Below the pieces are notes generated by a model. That model worked only from the letters and a program-made list of their open reading frames with translations, was not told the DNA's origin and did not search any database. Below, in pieces: positions 8,681-16,439 of a stretch of DNA of 39,240 nucleotides. The stretch is from Candidatus Rokuibacteriota bacterium. Its GTDB lineage: Bacteria > Methylomirabilota > Methylomirabilia > Rokubacteriales > CSP1-6. The stretch lies in assembly GCA_016184365.1 (NCBI GenBank), contig JACPCW010000037.1:1-39240 (forward strand), read 5' to 3'. Each line of letters begins with the position of its first letter. The first letter of the stretch is position 1. Position numbers and translations under genes: made by a program.

Positions 8681-9763
8681 ATGGGCAACACGTGGGGCCG
8701 GGCCTTTCGCGTGACGACCTGGGGCGAGTCGCACGGCGCGGCGATCGGCGCCGTCGTCGACGGCTGCCCGCCCCGTCTGCCGCTCTCGGAAGCCGACATC
8801 CAGCCGGACCTCGATCGGCGCGCGCCCGGCCAGAGCACGCTCGTCACGCAGCGGAAGGAATCGGACACCGTGAAGATCATGTCCGGCGTGTTCGACGGCG
8901 TCACGCTCGGGACGCCGATCAGCCTGGTCATCCCGAACGAGGACATGCGCCCGGGCGACTATCGCGAGGTCCAGGAGAAGTACCGGCCGAGCCACGCCGA
9001 CTACACGTACGACGCGAAGTACGGCGTGCGCGACTGGCGCGGCGGCGGACGCACCAGCGCGCGGGAGACCGCCGGGCGCGTGGCCGCGGGCGCGATCGCG
9101 CGGAAGCTGCTCGCGACGCGCTGGAACGTCGTCGTCGTCGCGTGGGTGTCGAAGGTCGGCACGCTCGTCGCGGACTGCGACCCCGAGCGCGTCACGCGCG
9201 ACGAGGTCGACCTGACGCCGATCCGCTGCCCCGATCTGGCCGTCGCCGAGCGGATGATCGCCGCGGTCGAAGCGGCGCGGAAGGACGGCGACTCGCTCGG
9301 CGGCGCCGTGACGTGCGCGGTCCGCGGCTGTCCGCCCGGCTGGGGCGAGCCCGTGTTCGATCGCCTCGAAGCCGATCTGGCCAAGGCCGTGCTGAGCCTG
9401 CCGGCGAGCAAGGGCTTCGAGATCGGCTCGGGGTTCGCCGGCACCGACCTCCGCGGATCCGAGCACAACGACGAGTTCTACATGGACGCGGATCGCGTCC
9501 GCACGCGCACCAATCGCTCGGGCGGGACGCAGGGCGGCATCACCAACGGCGAGACCATCTATTTCCGGGTCGCGTTCAAGCCGACGGCCACCATCATGCG
9601 CGAGCAGCGCACGGTCAGCCGGGACTACGAGGACACGACGATCACCGGCCGCGGGCGCCACGACCCGTGCGTGCTGCCGCGCGCGGTGTCGATGGTCGAG
9701 GCGATGACCACGCTCGTCCTCGCCGATCACGCGCTGCGGCACGCAGCGATCAGCGGCGGGTAG
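8681..9763 (+). CDS. aroC: Chorismate synthase AroC
   Basis: A 360-residue chorismate synthase, converting 5-enolpyruvylshikimate-3-phosphate to chorismate with reduced FMN, the last step of the shikimate pathway. All family motifs are present: [31 protein letters not shown] at the N-terminus (motif 1), [29 protein letters not shown] (motif 2) and the C-terminal block [20 protein letters not shown] (motif 3). The first ATG in frame matches the conserved N-terminus exactly. Length is normal. The next gene begins 1 base after its stop. Confidence 0.98.
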   Translation: MGNTWGRAFRVTTWGESHGAAIGAVVDGCPPRLPLSEADIQPDLDRRAPGQSTLVTQRKESDTVKIMSGVFDGVTLGTPISLVIPNEDMRPGDYREVQEKYRPSHADYTYDAKYGVRDWRGGGRTSARETAGRVAAGAIARKLLATRWNVVVVAWVSKVGTLVADCDPERVTRDEVDLTPIRCPDLAVAERMIAAVEAARKDGDSLGGAVTCAVRGCPPGWGEPVFDRLEADLAKAVLSLPASKGFEIGSGFAGTDLRGSEHNDEFYMDADRVRTRTNRSGGTQGGITNGETIYFRVAFKPTATIMREQRTVSRDYEDTTITGRGRHDPCVLPRAVSMVEAMTTLVLADHALRHAAISGG

Positions 9764-9764
9764 C

Positions 9765-10271
9765 GTGCGACGCCTCGCCGTCGTCGGAGCGATCGCCGCC
9801 ATCCTCGGCTTCGCCGGCTCGGCCGACGCGCAGACGGCGCAGCTGACGCTCGAATCGGTCTTCGGACAGCCGGCGACGGCGCTCGCGATCGCGTTCGGAG
9901 CCATCGACGTCGACTGCATCGCGCCGCCGGCGGCCGGCGTGACGTGCACGCAGGCGGCCGGCGGAGCGAGCGCCACGTGGTACGGCACGATCCGGCTCAC
10001 CGTGCGAGTGACGAGGTTCGGCGGCAACCGTGTCCGCCTCGTCGGCACCCGGCAGGCGGCCGGGACGATGCCCGCCGGCGCGCTGCGCGACGGAGCGGCG
10101 GGCAATGTGCCGACGGCCGTCTATCCCATCGACCCGTCGAGCCTCACGCTCGCGAGCGCGATCGGATCCGGTGTCAGCATGATCAATCGCGCGATCGGCA
10201 TCCGCCTCACCCCGGCCGACGCCAGCGGCGTGTGGTCCACGCCGGTCGTGTACAGCCTGATCGTCGAGTGA
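9765..10271 (+). CDS. Secreted pilin-like protein, paralogue 1
   Basis: A 168-residue secreted protein starting at GTG 9765 with a weak GGCGGG site inside the end of aroC. The signal peptide is clear: MRRLAVVGAIAAILGFAGSADA, cleavage expected before Gln. The mature protein shares a conserved pattern with the proteins at 10614 and 14629: ATWYG, RLVGTRQAAGTMPAGALRDGAAG, YPI, IGSG, RAIGIRL, then a C-terminal VYSLIVE strand. It lacks the N-terminal Cys-containing segment of the other two. The short beta-rich composition and C-terminal alternating strand resemble fimbrial subunits or spore-coat-U-like proteins, but I cannot place it in a named family. It lies upstream of the riboswitch and so is probably outside that control. 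Confidence 0.7.
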   Translation: MRRLAVVGAIAAILGFAGSADAQTAQLTLESVFGQPATALAIAFGAIDVDCIAPPAAGVTCTQAAGGASATWYGTIRLTVRVTRFGGNRVRLVGTRQAAGTMPAGALRDGAAGNVPTAVYPIDPSSLTLASAIGSGVSMINRAIGIRLTPADASGVWSTPVVYSLIVE

Positions 10272-10413
10272 CGCGCATGGTCGATCTCTAGTCGGCCTTC
10301 CACGATTCCCGTCCGCGCCGCTGGTCAAGGACGAGCCAGGCCCTGCTGAGTGGCTGAGCGTCGCACCCTTCATTCACGCGTCGATCCGAGCACTTACACA
10401 GCGCTCGGGCATG

Positions 10414-10429
10414 TGGCGCGTCCGTTGCT
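10414..10429 (+). promoter_or_regulatory. Sigma-54 (-24/-12) promoter
   Basis: TGGCGCGTCCGTTGCT matches the sigma-54 consensus TGGCACG-N4-TTGCW with a single mismatch, with invariant GG and GC at the required spacing (10 bases between them). The predicted transcription start is near 10440, about 20 bases before the riboswitch P1 strand, which fits a leader carrying the complete aptamer. An enhancer-binding activator would be required; none is encoded in the window. Confidence 0.6.
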
Positions 10430-10460
10430 CTAAGCACCCGCCCGAGATGTACGAACGGCG

Positions 10461-10551
10461 CTCTTTCCGACAACGGCAAACCAGTCGTGAGGCTGGGACG
10501 CAAAGCCGCGGGCCAGGGATGAACCTGGCGGCCGGGCTACCGAAGAAAGAG
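10461..10551 (+). promoter_or_regulatory. Cyclic di-GMP-I riboswitch (GEMM-I) aptamer
   Basis: The conserved GEMM-I core is plain to read: GGCAAACC, a hairpin closed by a GNRA tetraloop (CCAGTC GTGA GGCTGG, 10481-10496), GGGACGCAAAGCC immediately after, a second arm (10511-10534) and the closing GGCTACCGA. An outer P1 helix forms between CTCTTTC (10461-10467) and GAAAGAG (10545-10551), a perfect 7-bp match. By family knowledge the RNA binds cyclic di-GMP with very high affinity, linking second-messenger level to expression of downstream genes, often for pili, adhesion or secretion. Here the downstream operon encodes secreted pilin-like proteins with chaperone- and usher-like partners. Confidence 0.93.
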
Positions 10552-10611
10552 AGGATGGGCGAGCCCCTTCCTCCGGAAAGACGACCAAAAACGCAGCACA
10601 CAGGGGGAAGG
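10551..10611 (+). promoter_or_regulatory. Riboswitch expression platform: competing hairpin and anti-Shine-Dalgarno
   Basis: The Shine-Dalgarno of the next gene, GGGGGAAGG (10603-10611), is complementary over nine positions (one G-U) to CCTTCCTCC (10566-10574). The same pyrimidine stretch can instead pair with GAGGA and GGG (10551-10559) in a local hairpin with a CGAG loop. The two are mutually exclusive, and the hairpin begins on the last base of P1. No U-tract follows either structure, so control of translation start is more likely than termination. Which state c-di-GMP favours cannot be told from sequence. Confidence 0.55.
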
Positions 10612-10613
10612 TC

Positions 10614-11240
10614 ATGAAGACGCGAATCGGAACTCTCGCCGTCACGGTCGGTGCGGTGCTCGTCGCCATCGCAGCGTTCGCTGCGCCCGCCGACGCCCAG
10701 GTCAACGTCTGCAGCGGCAACAACTTCGCGACGGCGTCCGGCACGAGCGCGTGCGACGGCTCGTCCAGCGCGATCACCGCGTCGGCGACCGTGCAGAACT
10801 CGGCCAAGCTCATCCTGCAGGAAGTCTTCGGCTCGGCCGCGTCGGGCCTGACGGTGGCCTTCGGCAACGTCGACGCGCTCTGTGCGAACACTCCCGGCAC
10901 CAACATCACGTGCACGGCGGCGGGCGACAACCTCTCGGCGACCTGGTTCGGCGACATCAAGTTCACGGCGCGCCTCGGCGGTCTCGGCTCGACGACGAAG
11001 GCGAAGCTCGTCGGCGTGCGGCCGGCCGCCGGCTCGATCCCGACGGCGCAGCTCCTCGACGGCGCGTCCGGCTCGGCGCCCGCGACGGCATATCCGGTCG
11101 GCAGCGGCTCGACGGATCTCAAGACCACGATCGGCAACGGCAACACGGACGTGACGCGGGCGATCGGCGTGAAGGTCACCACGAGCGATGCGGCGGGCAG
11201 CTGGTCCGGCACGGTCGCGTACAGCCTGGTGATCGAGTAA
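10614..11240 (+). CDS. Secreted pilin-like protein, paralogue 2 (first gene of riboswitch operon)
   Basis: A 208-residue secreted protein with signal peptide MKTRIGTLAVTVGAVLVAIAAFAAPADA, cleaved before QVNVC. The mature part has two Cys in the N-terminal region (VCSG, ACDG) and two more flanking TNITC, suggesting disulphides. It shares with its paralogues ATWFGDIKF, KLVGVRPAAGSIPTAQLLDGASG, TAYPV, IGNGNT, RAIGVKV, and a final WSGTVAYSLVIE strand. The beta-rich sequence with a hydrophobic C-terminal strand resembles fimbrial subunits whose last strand docks with a chaperone, but the family is not one I recognise. It directly follows the c-di-GMP riboswitch and starts the operon with the chaperone-like gene 26 bases downstream. 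Confidence 0.75.
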   Translation: MKTRIGTLAVTVGAVLVAIAAFAAPADAQVNVCSGNNFATASGTSACDGSSSAITASATVQNSAKLILQEVFGSAASGLTVAFGNVDALCANTPGTNITCTAAGDNLSATWFGDIKFTARLGGLGSTTKAKLVGVRPAAGSIPTAQLLDGASGSAPATAYPVGSGSTDLKTTIGNGNTDVTRAIGVKVTTSDAAGSWSGTVAYSLVIE

Positions 11241-11266
11241 CGACGGACGCCTCATTGGAGGCTCTC

Positions 11267-12076
11267 ATGCGGCGATTCCTCTCCTCGATCACGATGGCCG
11301 GAGCGCTCACCTTGAGCGCTCCGGTTCTCGTTCATGCGCTCCCGGAGCTGGCGATCAGCCCAGCCGTGCTCGAGGTGAAGGTCGCGCCGGGGCAGGCGCT
11401 GGCGACCGAGATCGTCGTGCAGAACCCCGGCACGGTCGCGTATCGCGTGTCCGTCTACAGCTGGGACATGTGGCACGACGGTCGGAACCGCCGGTACGGA
11501 CCGCCCGGCACGTTCCCGCAGTCGCTCGCGCAGCGCATCGCGGCGTCGCCGGCGACGTTCGCGCTGACGCCGGGCCAGAAGCAGGCGGTCCAGCTCACGC
11601 TCGACGTGCCGGCGGATGCGAAGGGCGGACACTACGCGGTCGTGTTCTTCGAGATGACGCCGGCGACGGAGCCGACGGCTCGAACGGGGCAGGGTCCGGT
11701 GCTCGCGATCGCCGGGCGCATCGGCGCCAGCGTGATCGTCGACACCGCGACGACCGGCGCCACGCTGCGCCTCGGCAAGATCGAGAACGTCGCGGTGACG
11801 TCGCCGACGGCGACGGAGCCGCTGCGCGTCGCCACCGAGATCGCCAACGCCACGGACACGCACCTGCGGCCGTATGCGGCGGCGGTCATCCTGCGAGACA
11901 AGCGGCCGGTGGGGCGCTTCACGCTGCCGGCGATCCTGCTGCTTCCCGGTCAGCGCGGCGTGCTGGAAGGCACCTGGGCCGGCACGCTGCGCCCGGGCGA
12001 GTACACGGTGCTCCTCACGGTCGTATCCTCCGATGGCAAAGCCGAGACTCTGGAGCGCCGCTTTAACGTCGATTAG
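11267..12076 (+). CDS. Periplasmic PapD/DUF916-like chaperone-type protein
   Basis: A 269-residue secreted protein. ATG 11267 has a good GGAGG site five bases away. The signal peptide MRRFLSSITMAGALTLSAPVLVHA precedes LPELAISPAVLEVKVAPGQALATEIVVQNPGTVAYRVSVYSWDMW, an Ig-like first domain typical of PapD-type chaperones and DUF916 proteins. TFALTPGQKQAVQLTLDVP follows, a strand pattern (PxxxxLxPGxxxxVxL) common to both. A second Ig-like domain follows (residues about 130-269). In the classic system the chaperone donates a strand to pilus subunits in the periplasm. Position between a pilin-like gene and a barrel-like gene supports the same role, which is inference. No transmembrane anchor is evident at the C-terminus. 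Confidence 0.75.
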   Translation: MRRFLSSITMAGALTLSAPVLVHALPELAISPAVLEVKVAPGQALATEIVVQNPGTVAYRVSVYSWDMWHDGRNRRYGPPGTFPQSLAQRIAASPATFALTPGQKQAVQLTLDVPADAKGGHYAVVFFEMTPATEPTARTGQGPVLAIAGRIGASVIVDTATTGATLRLGKIENVAVTSPTATEPLRVATEIANATDTHLRPYAAAVILRDKRPVGRFTLPAILLLPGQRGVLEGTWAGTLRPGEYTVLLTVVSSDGKAETLERRFNVD

Positions 12077-14546
12077 CCTCGCGTTCGCGGGGCTCGCGTA
12101 CGGCGAGTCCCTGCGACCGATCGAGCTGCCCGTCGCCGTCGCCGTCGAGGTCGCCCTGCCGGGTCTCGAGCAGGCGATCGCCACCGATCCTTCCATCGTG
12201 CGCGCCGACGCCGACGTTGCGCGCGGCGTGCTGCGCCTCACCGGGCTGCTGCTCCGCCAGCAAACGGTCGTCTACGCCTGGGCCGGCGGCGAGGTCATCG
12301 TGTTCATGGCCAAGGTCGTCACGCCACCCGAGGATCCCGACTCCACGCGGCGCCGCGAGCGCGCCGTCGCCCAGGCCAACGGATCGCTCTACCGTCTCAC
12401 CGTCGGCACCGGCTTCCGCGAGACCGTCGAAGGACGCAGGCGACTGCCGTTCGCGTTCGGCGCCGCGGCCTCGCGGCCCTTCGGCGCGAACCGGCTGATG
12501 GTGAACGGGACGACGCGTCCGTTCGGCGAAGACCGCGAGGACCAGCAGCCCACGGGCTCCGCGGTCGTCCGCTGGCGCGCGCAGCATTACGAGGCCGCGG
12601 CCGGCGATCAGACCGTGGACTTCGGGCCGCAGCTCCTCACGAGCCTGCCGCTTCGCGGCGTCGTCGCCGACACCAGCGCGGGCCCGGTGAACGTGAAGGT
12701 GTTCGGCGGCACCCGCGCGACGCCCGAGCTGCGGCTCACGCCGTGCGACGACGACAGCGAGGGGCTGCCGGCGTGGTTCGGCGGCGTGAAGACGCAGGTG
12801 GCGGTGAACACCGCGCTGCGGCTCGGCGCGACCGTCGCGATGGCGGAGCAGACGCCGCTCGGCTCGCTGTCGGCGGAATGGCGGCGCGGGAACTGGAGCG
12901 CGACGGCCGAGACCGCGGCGACGCCGCAGCGGCTCGGCACGACGCTGCGAATGCGGCGCGAGACCGACACCCTGACGTTCGAGCAGCGCTTCAGCCACCG
13001 CACCGCGGGCGTCTCGCCGCTGCTCGCCGGCGTCGACGGATTCGCGAGCGAGACGGCCGTGGCCTATCGGCTCACGCGCCAGCTCTCCGTCTCGGGCGGG
13101 ACCGCGCTGCAGCCGCCGTCGGCGTCCGACGGCTGGCGCGGCGGCTGGAACCTCGGCACCGACTGGTCGCCCCGCGAGTGGCTGCAGGTCGGCGCGCGCC
13201 TCGACCGGAGCTTCGACGGCACGCTGACGACGACGAGCGGAACCGCGACGGCCCGCTCGGACGTGCTCGGCAGCGCGACGATGACGGTGACGCGCTCGCT
13301 GCACGACACGCCGGCGGGCGAGGCCAGCCAGTGGTTCCAGTCGCTGCGCGCCGAGCGCGCGGTGGACCTCGGCCCGGTGAAGCGCGTGCTCATCGAGGAA
13401 TCGCTGACGCAGTCGCCGATCGCCGGATCGGTCAACCTCTCCGTCGGGGCGGAAATGGAGCTCGGCTGGGTGAAGGCGAGCGTCGCGCCCGGCCTCATCA
13501 TTCCCACCGTCACCGATCCGAACGGCATCGCCCAGTCGCTGCGGCTTCGCGTGACCGCGTCGCCGAGCGCGGCGTTCCAGGTGCAGACGGAGCTCCGCCA
13601 GACGTTCGGCGCGCGCCCCGACACGACGGTGCACGTCGGGCTCGGCGTCGGCTTTGGCAGCGCGTCGCCGCTCGGGTCGCCGATGTCGTGGTTCGCGCGC
13701 ACGACCGTCGACGGCATCGTGTTCGTCGACGCGAACGGCAACGGGCGGTGGGACAAGGGCGAGCGCGGGCTGGCCGACGTGCCGGTGCAGATCGAAGGCG
13801 GCGCGACGGTGACGACCGACGCCGAAGGACGCTACCGGTTCCCACGCCTGCGCGAGGGAACGTATCGCATCGGTCTGGACCGCGCGAACCTGCCCGCGAA
13901 CCTGAGACTGGCGTCGGCGTCGCCGGTGACGGTGCGCCTGCCGGACGGTTCATCGAAAGTGCAGTTCGCGTTCGTCGGCAGCGGCGCGATCCACGGCATG
14001 CTCTTCAACGACGTGCGCTTCTCCGGCCGCTTCAGCGGCAGCGAGCCGGGTGTGACGGCCGACGTGCTCGTCGAGGGGCCCGGCGTGCGCCGCACGCTCG
14101 CCGTCAACGGCGCGTTCTCGCTCAGTGGGCTGGCGCCCGGGCGCTACCGCGTGTCGGTCGATACGCTCAGTCTTCCGCCGGCCTTCGTGATCGACCGGCC
14201 CGAGATCGACGTCGAGCTCGGCGCCGGCGACGCGGCGACCGCACAGTTCCCGGTGGTGGCGCTGCGCGCGATCTCGATCGTCGCGTGCTTCGCGCGCGGC
14301 AAGGACGAGTGCAGCGGCGACGCGCCCGTCGCGGGACTGCGCGTCGCGAACGGATCGACGGTCGCGACCACCGACGCGAAGGGCCGCGCGCTGATGCGGC
14401 AGCTGCCGGCTGGTCGCACGACCCTGACGATCGATCCGGCGTCGGTCCCGGCCGGTTGGACCGCGCCGCGCTCGGTCGTCGTCGATCTTCCTGTGGACCC
14501 GGCTACCCAGTCGGTGACAGTCCGTCTCACCCGGGCGTCACGATGA
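12033..14546 (+). CDS. Usher-like outer-membrane protein: pilus-N-terminal-like domain, beta-barrel-like middle, three SdrD/Cna-B-like domains
   Basis: An 837-residue protein. ATG 12033 overlaps the chaperone gene by 44 bases and gives a signal peptide ending AYGES; no strong ribosome site is seen, suggesting coupling. Residues about 25-100 (IELPVAVAVEVALPGLEQAIATDPSIVRADADV...LLRQQTVVYAWAGGEVIVF) resemble the pilus assembly N-terminal domain. Residues about 110-550 consist of alternating strands ending in aromatic residues, as in an outer-membrane barrel. From about 558 there are SdrD_B-like Ig repeats: GIVFVDANGNGRWDKGERGLADVPVQIEG, then HGMLFNDVRFSGRFSG, then CFARGKDECSGDAPVAGLRVANGS. FimD-type ushers share this size and order of periplasmic domain, barrel and C-terminal domains, but no clear FimD homology is visible; analogy only. 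Confidence 0.7.
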   Translation: MAKPRLWSAALTSISLAFAGLAYGESLRPIELPVAVAVEVALPGLEQAIATDPSIVRADADVARGVLRLTGLLLRQQTVVYAWAGGEVIVFMAKVVTPPEDPDSTRRRERAVAQANGSLYRLTVGTGFRETVEGRRRLPFAFGAAASRPFGANRLMVNGTTRPFGEDREDQQPTGSAVVRWRAQHYEAAAGDQTVDFGPQLLTSLPLRGVVADTSAGPVNVKVFGGTRATPELRLTPCDDDSEGLPAWFGGVKTQVAVNTALRLGATVAMAEQTPLGSLSAEWRRGNWSATAETAATPQRLGTTLRMRRETDTLTFEQRFSHRTAGVSPLLAGVDGFASETAVAYRLTRQLSVSGGTALQPPSASDGWRGGWNLGTDWSPREWLQVGARLDRSFDGTLTTTSGTATARSDVLGSATMTVTRSLHDTPAGEASQWFQSLRAERAVDLGPVKRVLIEESLTQSPIAGSVNLSVGAEMELGWVKASVAPGLIIPTVTDPNGIAQSLRLRVTASPSAAFQVQTELRQTFGARPDTTVHVGLGVGFGSASPLGSPMSWFARTTVDGIVFVDANGNGRWDKGERGLADVPVQIEGGATVTTDAEGRYRFPRLREGTYRIGLDRANLPANLRLASASPVTVRLPDGSSKVQFAFVGSGAIHGMLFNDVRFSGRFSGSEPGVTADVLVEGPGVRRTLAVNGAFSLSGLAPGRYRVSVDTLSLPPAFVIDRPEIDVELGAGDAATAQFPVVALRAISIVACFARGKDECSGDAPVAGLRVANGSTVATTDAKGRALMRQLPAGRTTLTIDPASVPAGWTAPRSVVVDLPVDPATQSVTVRLTRASR

Positions 14547-14628
14547 CCATGATCGTGGTGCCAGCGGAGGTTCCAGCGGCTTTCGGGTAGACATCGCGCT
14601 CCACGGTCTGCTATCACCGGAGTAGCGC

Positions 14629-15240
14629 ATGCGTGCCCTGCTTCTCGGCTGCGCCGGTCTCCTGCTCGTCGTGACGTTCGCGCACGACGCGCCCGCGCAG
14701 CAGCCTGTCTGCAGCGGCGCCGGCTTCGCCGTGGCGCCGGGCGTGGCGGCGTGCGACGGCAGCGGCAGCCCCGTGACGGTGTCCGCGACGGTGAAGACGT
14801 ACGCGCGCCTCTCGCTCGAGCAGGTGTTCGGCAATCCCGCCGCGAGCCTCCAGTTCGCGATGGGCGACATCGACGCGAGCTGCGTGTCGTCGCCGATTCC
14901 CGGCGTGACCTGCATGGCCGACTACGCGCAGGGCGCCGCGACGTGGTTCGGCGACGTGCGCTTTCGCGTGAAGCTCTCCGGCATCGGCGCGACGCGCGCG
15001 AAGCTCGTCGGCGTGCGTCCCGCCGCCGGCACCATTCCGGCCGGGCGGCTGCTCGACGGCGCGGCCGGCACGACGCCGACGGCGCCGTACCCGGTCGCGC
15101 CGGCGACCGCCGCCGACCTCCGCACGTCGATCGGCAGCGGCGACACCGTCGTCACGCGCAGCATCGGTCTCAAGGTGCTCGGCACGGATCCCGCCGGCGC
15201 CTGGTCCGGCGACACCGCGTTCAGTCTCGTCCTCGAGTAA
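14629..15240 (+). CDS. Secreted pilin-like protein, paralogue 3
   Basis: A 203-residue secreted protein from ATG 14629 (GGAG site seven bases upstream). Signal peptide MRALLLGCAGLLLVVTFAHDAPA, cleaved before QQPVC. It is colinear with the 10614 product: VCSGAGFAVAPGVAACDGSGSPVTVSATVK, LEQVFGNPAASLQFAMGDIDASC, ATWFGDVRF, AKLVGVRPAAGTIPAGRLLDGAAG, PYPV, IGSGDT, RSIGLKV, and C-terminal WSGDTAFSLVLE. It lies 82 bases downstream of the usher-like gene, presumably the last gene of the operon. One of the two copies may be a major subunit and the other an adaptor or tip, but that is conjecture. Confidence 0.72.
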   Translation: MRALLLGCAGLLLVVTFAHDAPAQQPVCSGAGFAVAPGVAACDGSGSPVTVSATVKTYARLSLEQVFGNPAASLQFAMGDIDASCVSSPIPGVTCMADYAQGAATWFGDVRFRVKLSGIGATRAKLVGVRPAAGTIPAGRLLDGAAGTTPTAPYPVAPATAADLRTSIGSGDTVVTRSIGLKVLGTDPAGAWSGDTAFSLVLE

Positions 15241-15478
15241 TCCCGCTCCGTCCATCTCGCCGCTCGGGCCGTCACCGGACGCGCTCGGGCAGGGGATCGC
15301 GACGCTTCACGAGGAGCTTCGACGCGCTCGGCACCGAGCCGGCCGACATTGCCCGCAACGCGCGGGCGTTCGCGAGCCTCGCGGGGTGGAGACGCTGGTG
15401 ATCGCCGCGAGCACGGGCGACCCGCGCGCGGCGCGCGCCGCGCTGGAGATGGTCGCGCGCGAGGTGCGGCCCGCCTGA
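15241..15478 (+). pseudogene. Possible degraded C-terminal remnant of an LLM-type oxidoreductase
   Basis: No intact gene is present. An open frame without a start codon ends at 15478 with VETLVIAASTGDPRAARAALEMVAREVRPA, which resembles the C-terminal end of luciferase-like monooxygenases. Upstream, the same frame reads GPSPDALGQGIATLHEELR, while the middle (FDALGTEPADIARNARAFASLAG) is protein-like in another frame, as if two compensating frameshifts had occurred. The resemblance is loose and the fragment has no partner in the operon. Confidence 0.3.
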
Positions 15479-15491
15479 GCGGCGGGACGTC

Positions 15492-15710
15492 TTACTTGAA
15501 GCGGTAGGTGATCCGACCGCGCGTCAGATCGTAGGGCGACAGCTCGACCGTGACCTTGTCGCCGGGCAGGATCCGGATGTGATGCATCCGCATCTTCCCC
15601 GACACGTGCGCGAGGATCTTGTGCCCGGTGTCCATCACGACCCGGAACATCGCGTTGGGCAGCGGCTCGACCACCTTGGCCTCGACCTCGATGGCGTCTT
15701 CTTTCGGCAT
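15492..15710 (-). CDS. infA: Translation initiation factor IF-1
   Basis: A 72-residue IF-1, exactly the family length. The S1/OB fold is plain: [70 protein letters not shown]-1 binds the 30S A site during translation initiation. ATG 15710 has an AAAGGA site; the longer open frame upstream is not coding. Its stop leaves 13 bases to the end of the upstream remnant on the other strand. It follows the selenoprotein DsbA gene by about 90 bases in the same direction. Confidence 0.97.
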   Translation of the reverse strand: MPKEDAIEVEAKVVEPLPNAMFRVVMDTGHKILAHVSGKMRMHHIRILPGDKVTVELSPYDLTRGRITYRFK

Positions 15711-15799
15711 GCGTTCCTTTCGCCTTTCATCGGCATCTCTGCGGGGGGCCGTCGGACAGTCACCGACAGGAGGGAGCGACGACTCAACCATAGCACGCA

Positions 15800-16414
15800 T
15801 CACGCGTCGGGCGCGGCCGTTCGCACGAGCTGCTCCAGCGCCTCGTAGGGCTGCGCGCCGACGACGCCGTTGCGACCGACGACGAACGTCGGCACACCGG
15901 TGACGCCGTAGTCGCGCGAGAGCCTCCAGTCGGCGTCGACGGCCTCCCTGAACGTGCGCTGTTCCAGCACCTCGCGCGCGCCGGCGACCGGCAGGCCGAC
16001 CTGCTGCGCGATCTCGAGCAGCACCGCCGGCCGGGAGATGTCGCGCGCCTCCACGAAGTACGCGCGGAACAGGGCATCGTGGATCGCTTCGCCCCCGGGC
16101 TGCGTGTCCGCCCACTTCCCGAGCTCCTGGGCGAGACGGCTGTTGTACGTCATCGTGCGTTCGCCGTAGGGAAGGCCTTCGGCGTCCATGCGCGCTTTCA
16201 TCGCCGCGTTCATGGCTTTCCGGTCGACGTTGCGCCCGGCGAACAGATCGGACAGTGCGCGGCCTTCGGCCGGCGTGTCCGGGTGGAGCGGAAAGTGCAC
16301 CCACTCGACCTTCACGTCGTGTTCGGCCTTGAGCTTCTCAATACGCACGGTACTGAGATAGCACCAGGGTCAGACGTAGTCGGAGAAGATCTTCATCGTC
16401 ACGGGATCGCTCAT
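15800..16414 (-). CDS. DsbA/FrnE-family oxidoreductase with in-frame UGA (selenocysteine, UPWC active site)
   Basis: Reading TGA at 16370-16372 as selenocysteine gives a 204-residue protein. It starts at ATG 16414, preceded by a strong AGGAGG site with 4-base spacing; no such site precedes the first downstream candidate start (GTG 16348). The N-terminus [19 protein letters not shown] is the standard FrnE/DsbA opening (F-x-D-x-x-C-P-W-C) with U at the first active-site Cys. The rest is typical: [31 protein letters not shown] and [25 protein letters not shown] with the cis-Pro loop. A FrnE protein without the CxxC motif would be inactive. The downstream SECIS-like hairpin supports recoding. Family members shuffle disulphides in the cytoplasm. 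Conventional gene calling would truncate it to a 182-residue protein. SelA, SelB and SelC are not in the window. Confidence 0.88.
16333..16362 (-). promoter_or_regulatory. SECIS-like hairpin of the DsbA selenoprotein
   Basis: Just after the UGA, on the mRNA, TCTCAGTAC (16358-16350) pairs with GTATTGAGA (16344-16336): nine pairs with one G-U. GCT (16362-16360) pairs with AGC (16335-16333), leaving a single bulged A. The five-base apical loop is CGTGC. The loop begins 20 bases after the UGA and has G in its second position followed by U. These match known bacterial SECIS features (loop G among the first two bases, UGA-to-loop distance about 16-37). Confidence 0.8.
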
Positions 16415-16439
16415 GGTGCCTCCTGTCGTGACTCGCCCG

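Noticed and set aside
10551..10574. Intrinsic terminator after the riboswitch
   Set aside because: The hairpin is present but no U-tract follows, so translational control is more likely.
15241..15478. Possible new gene in the open frame after the pilin-like operon
   Set aside because: There is no start codon in that frame and protein-like text switches between frames, so it is listed only as a likely remnant.
16346..16348. GTG start for a short 182-residue DsbA
   Set aside because: It lacks a ribosome site, removes the whole active site, and the AGGAGG-led ATG upstream fits the family through the UGA.
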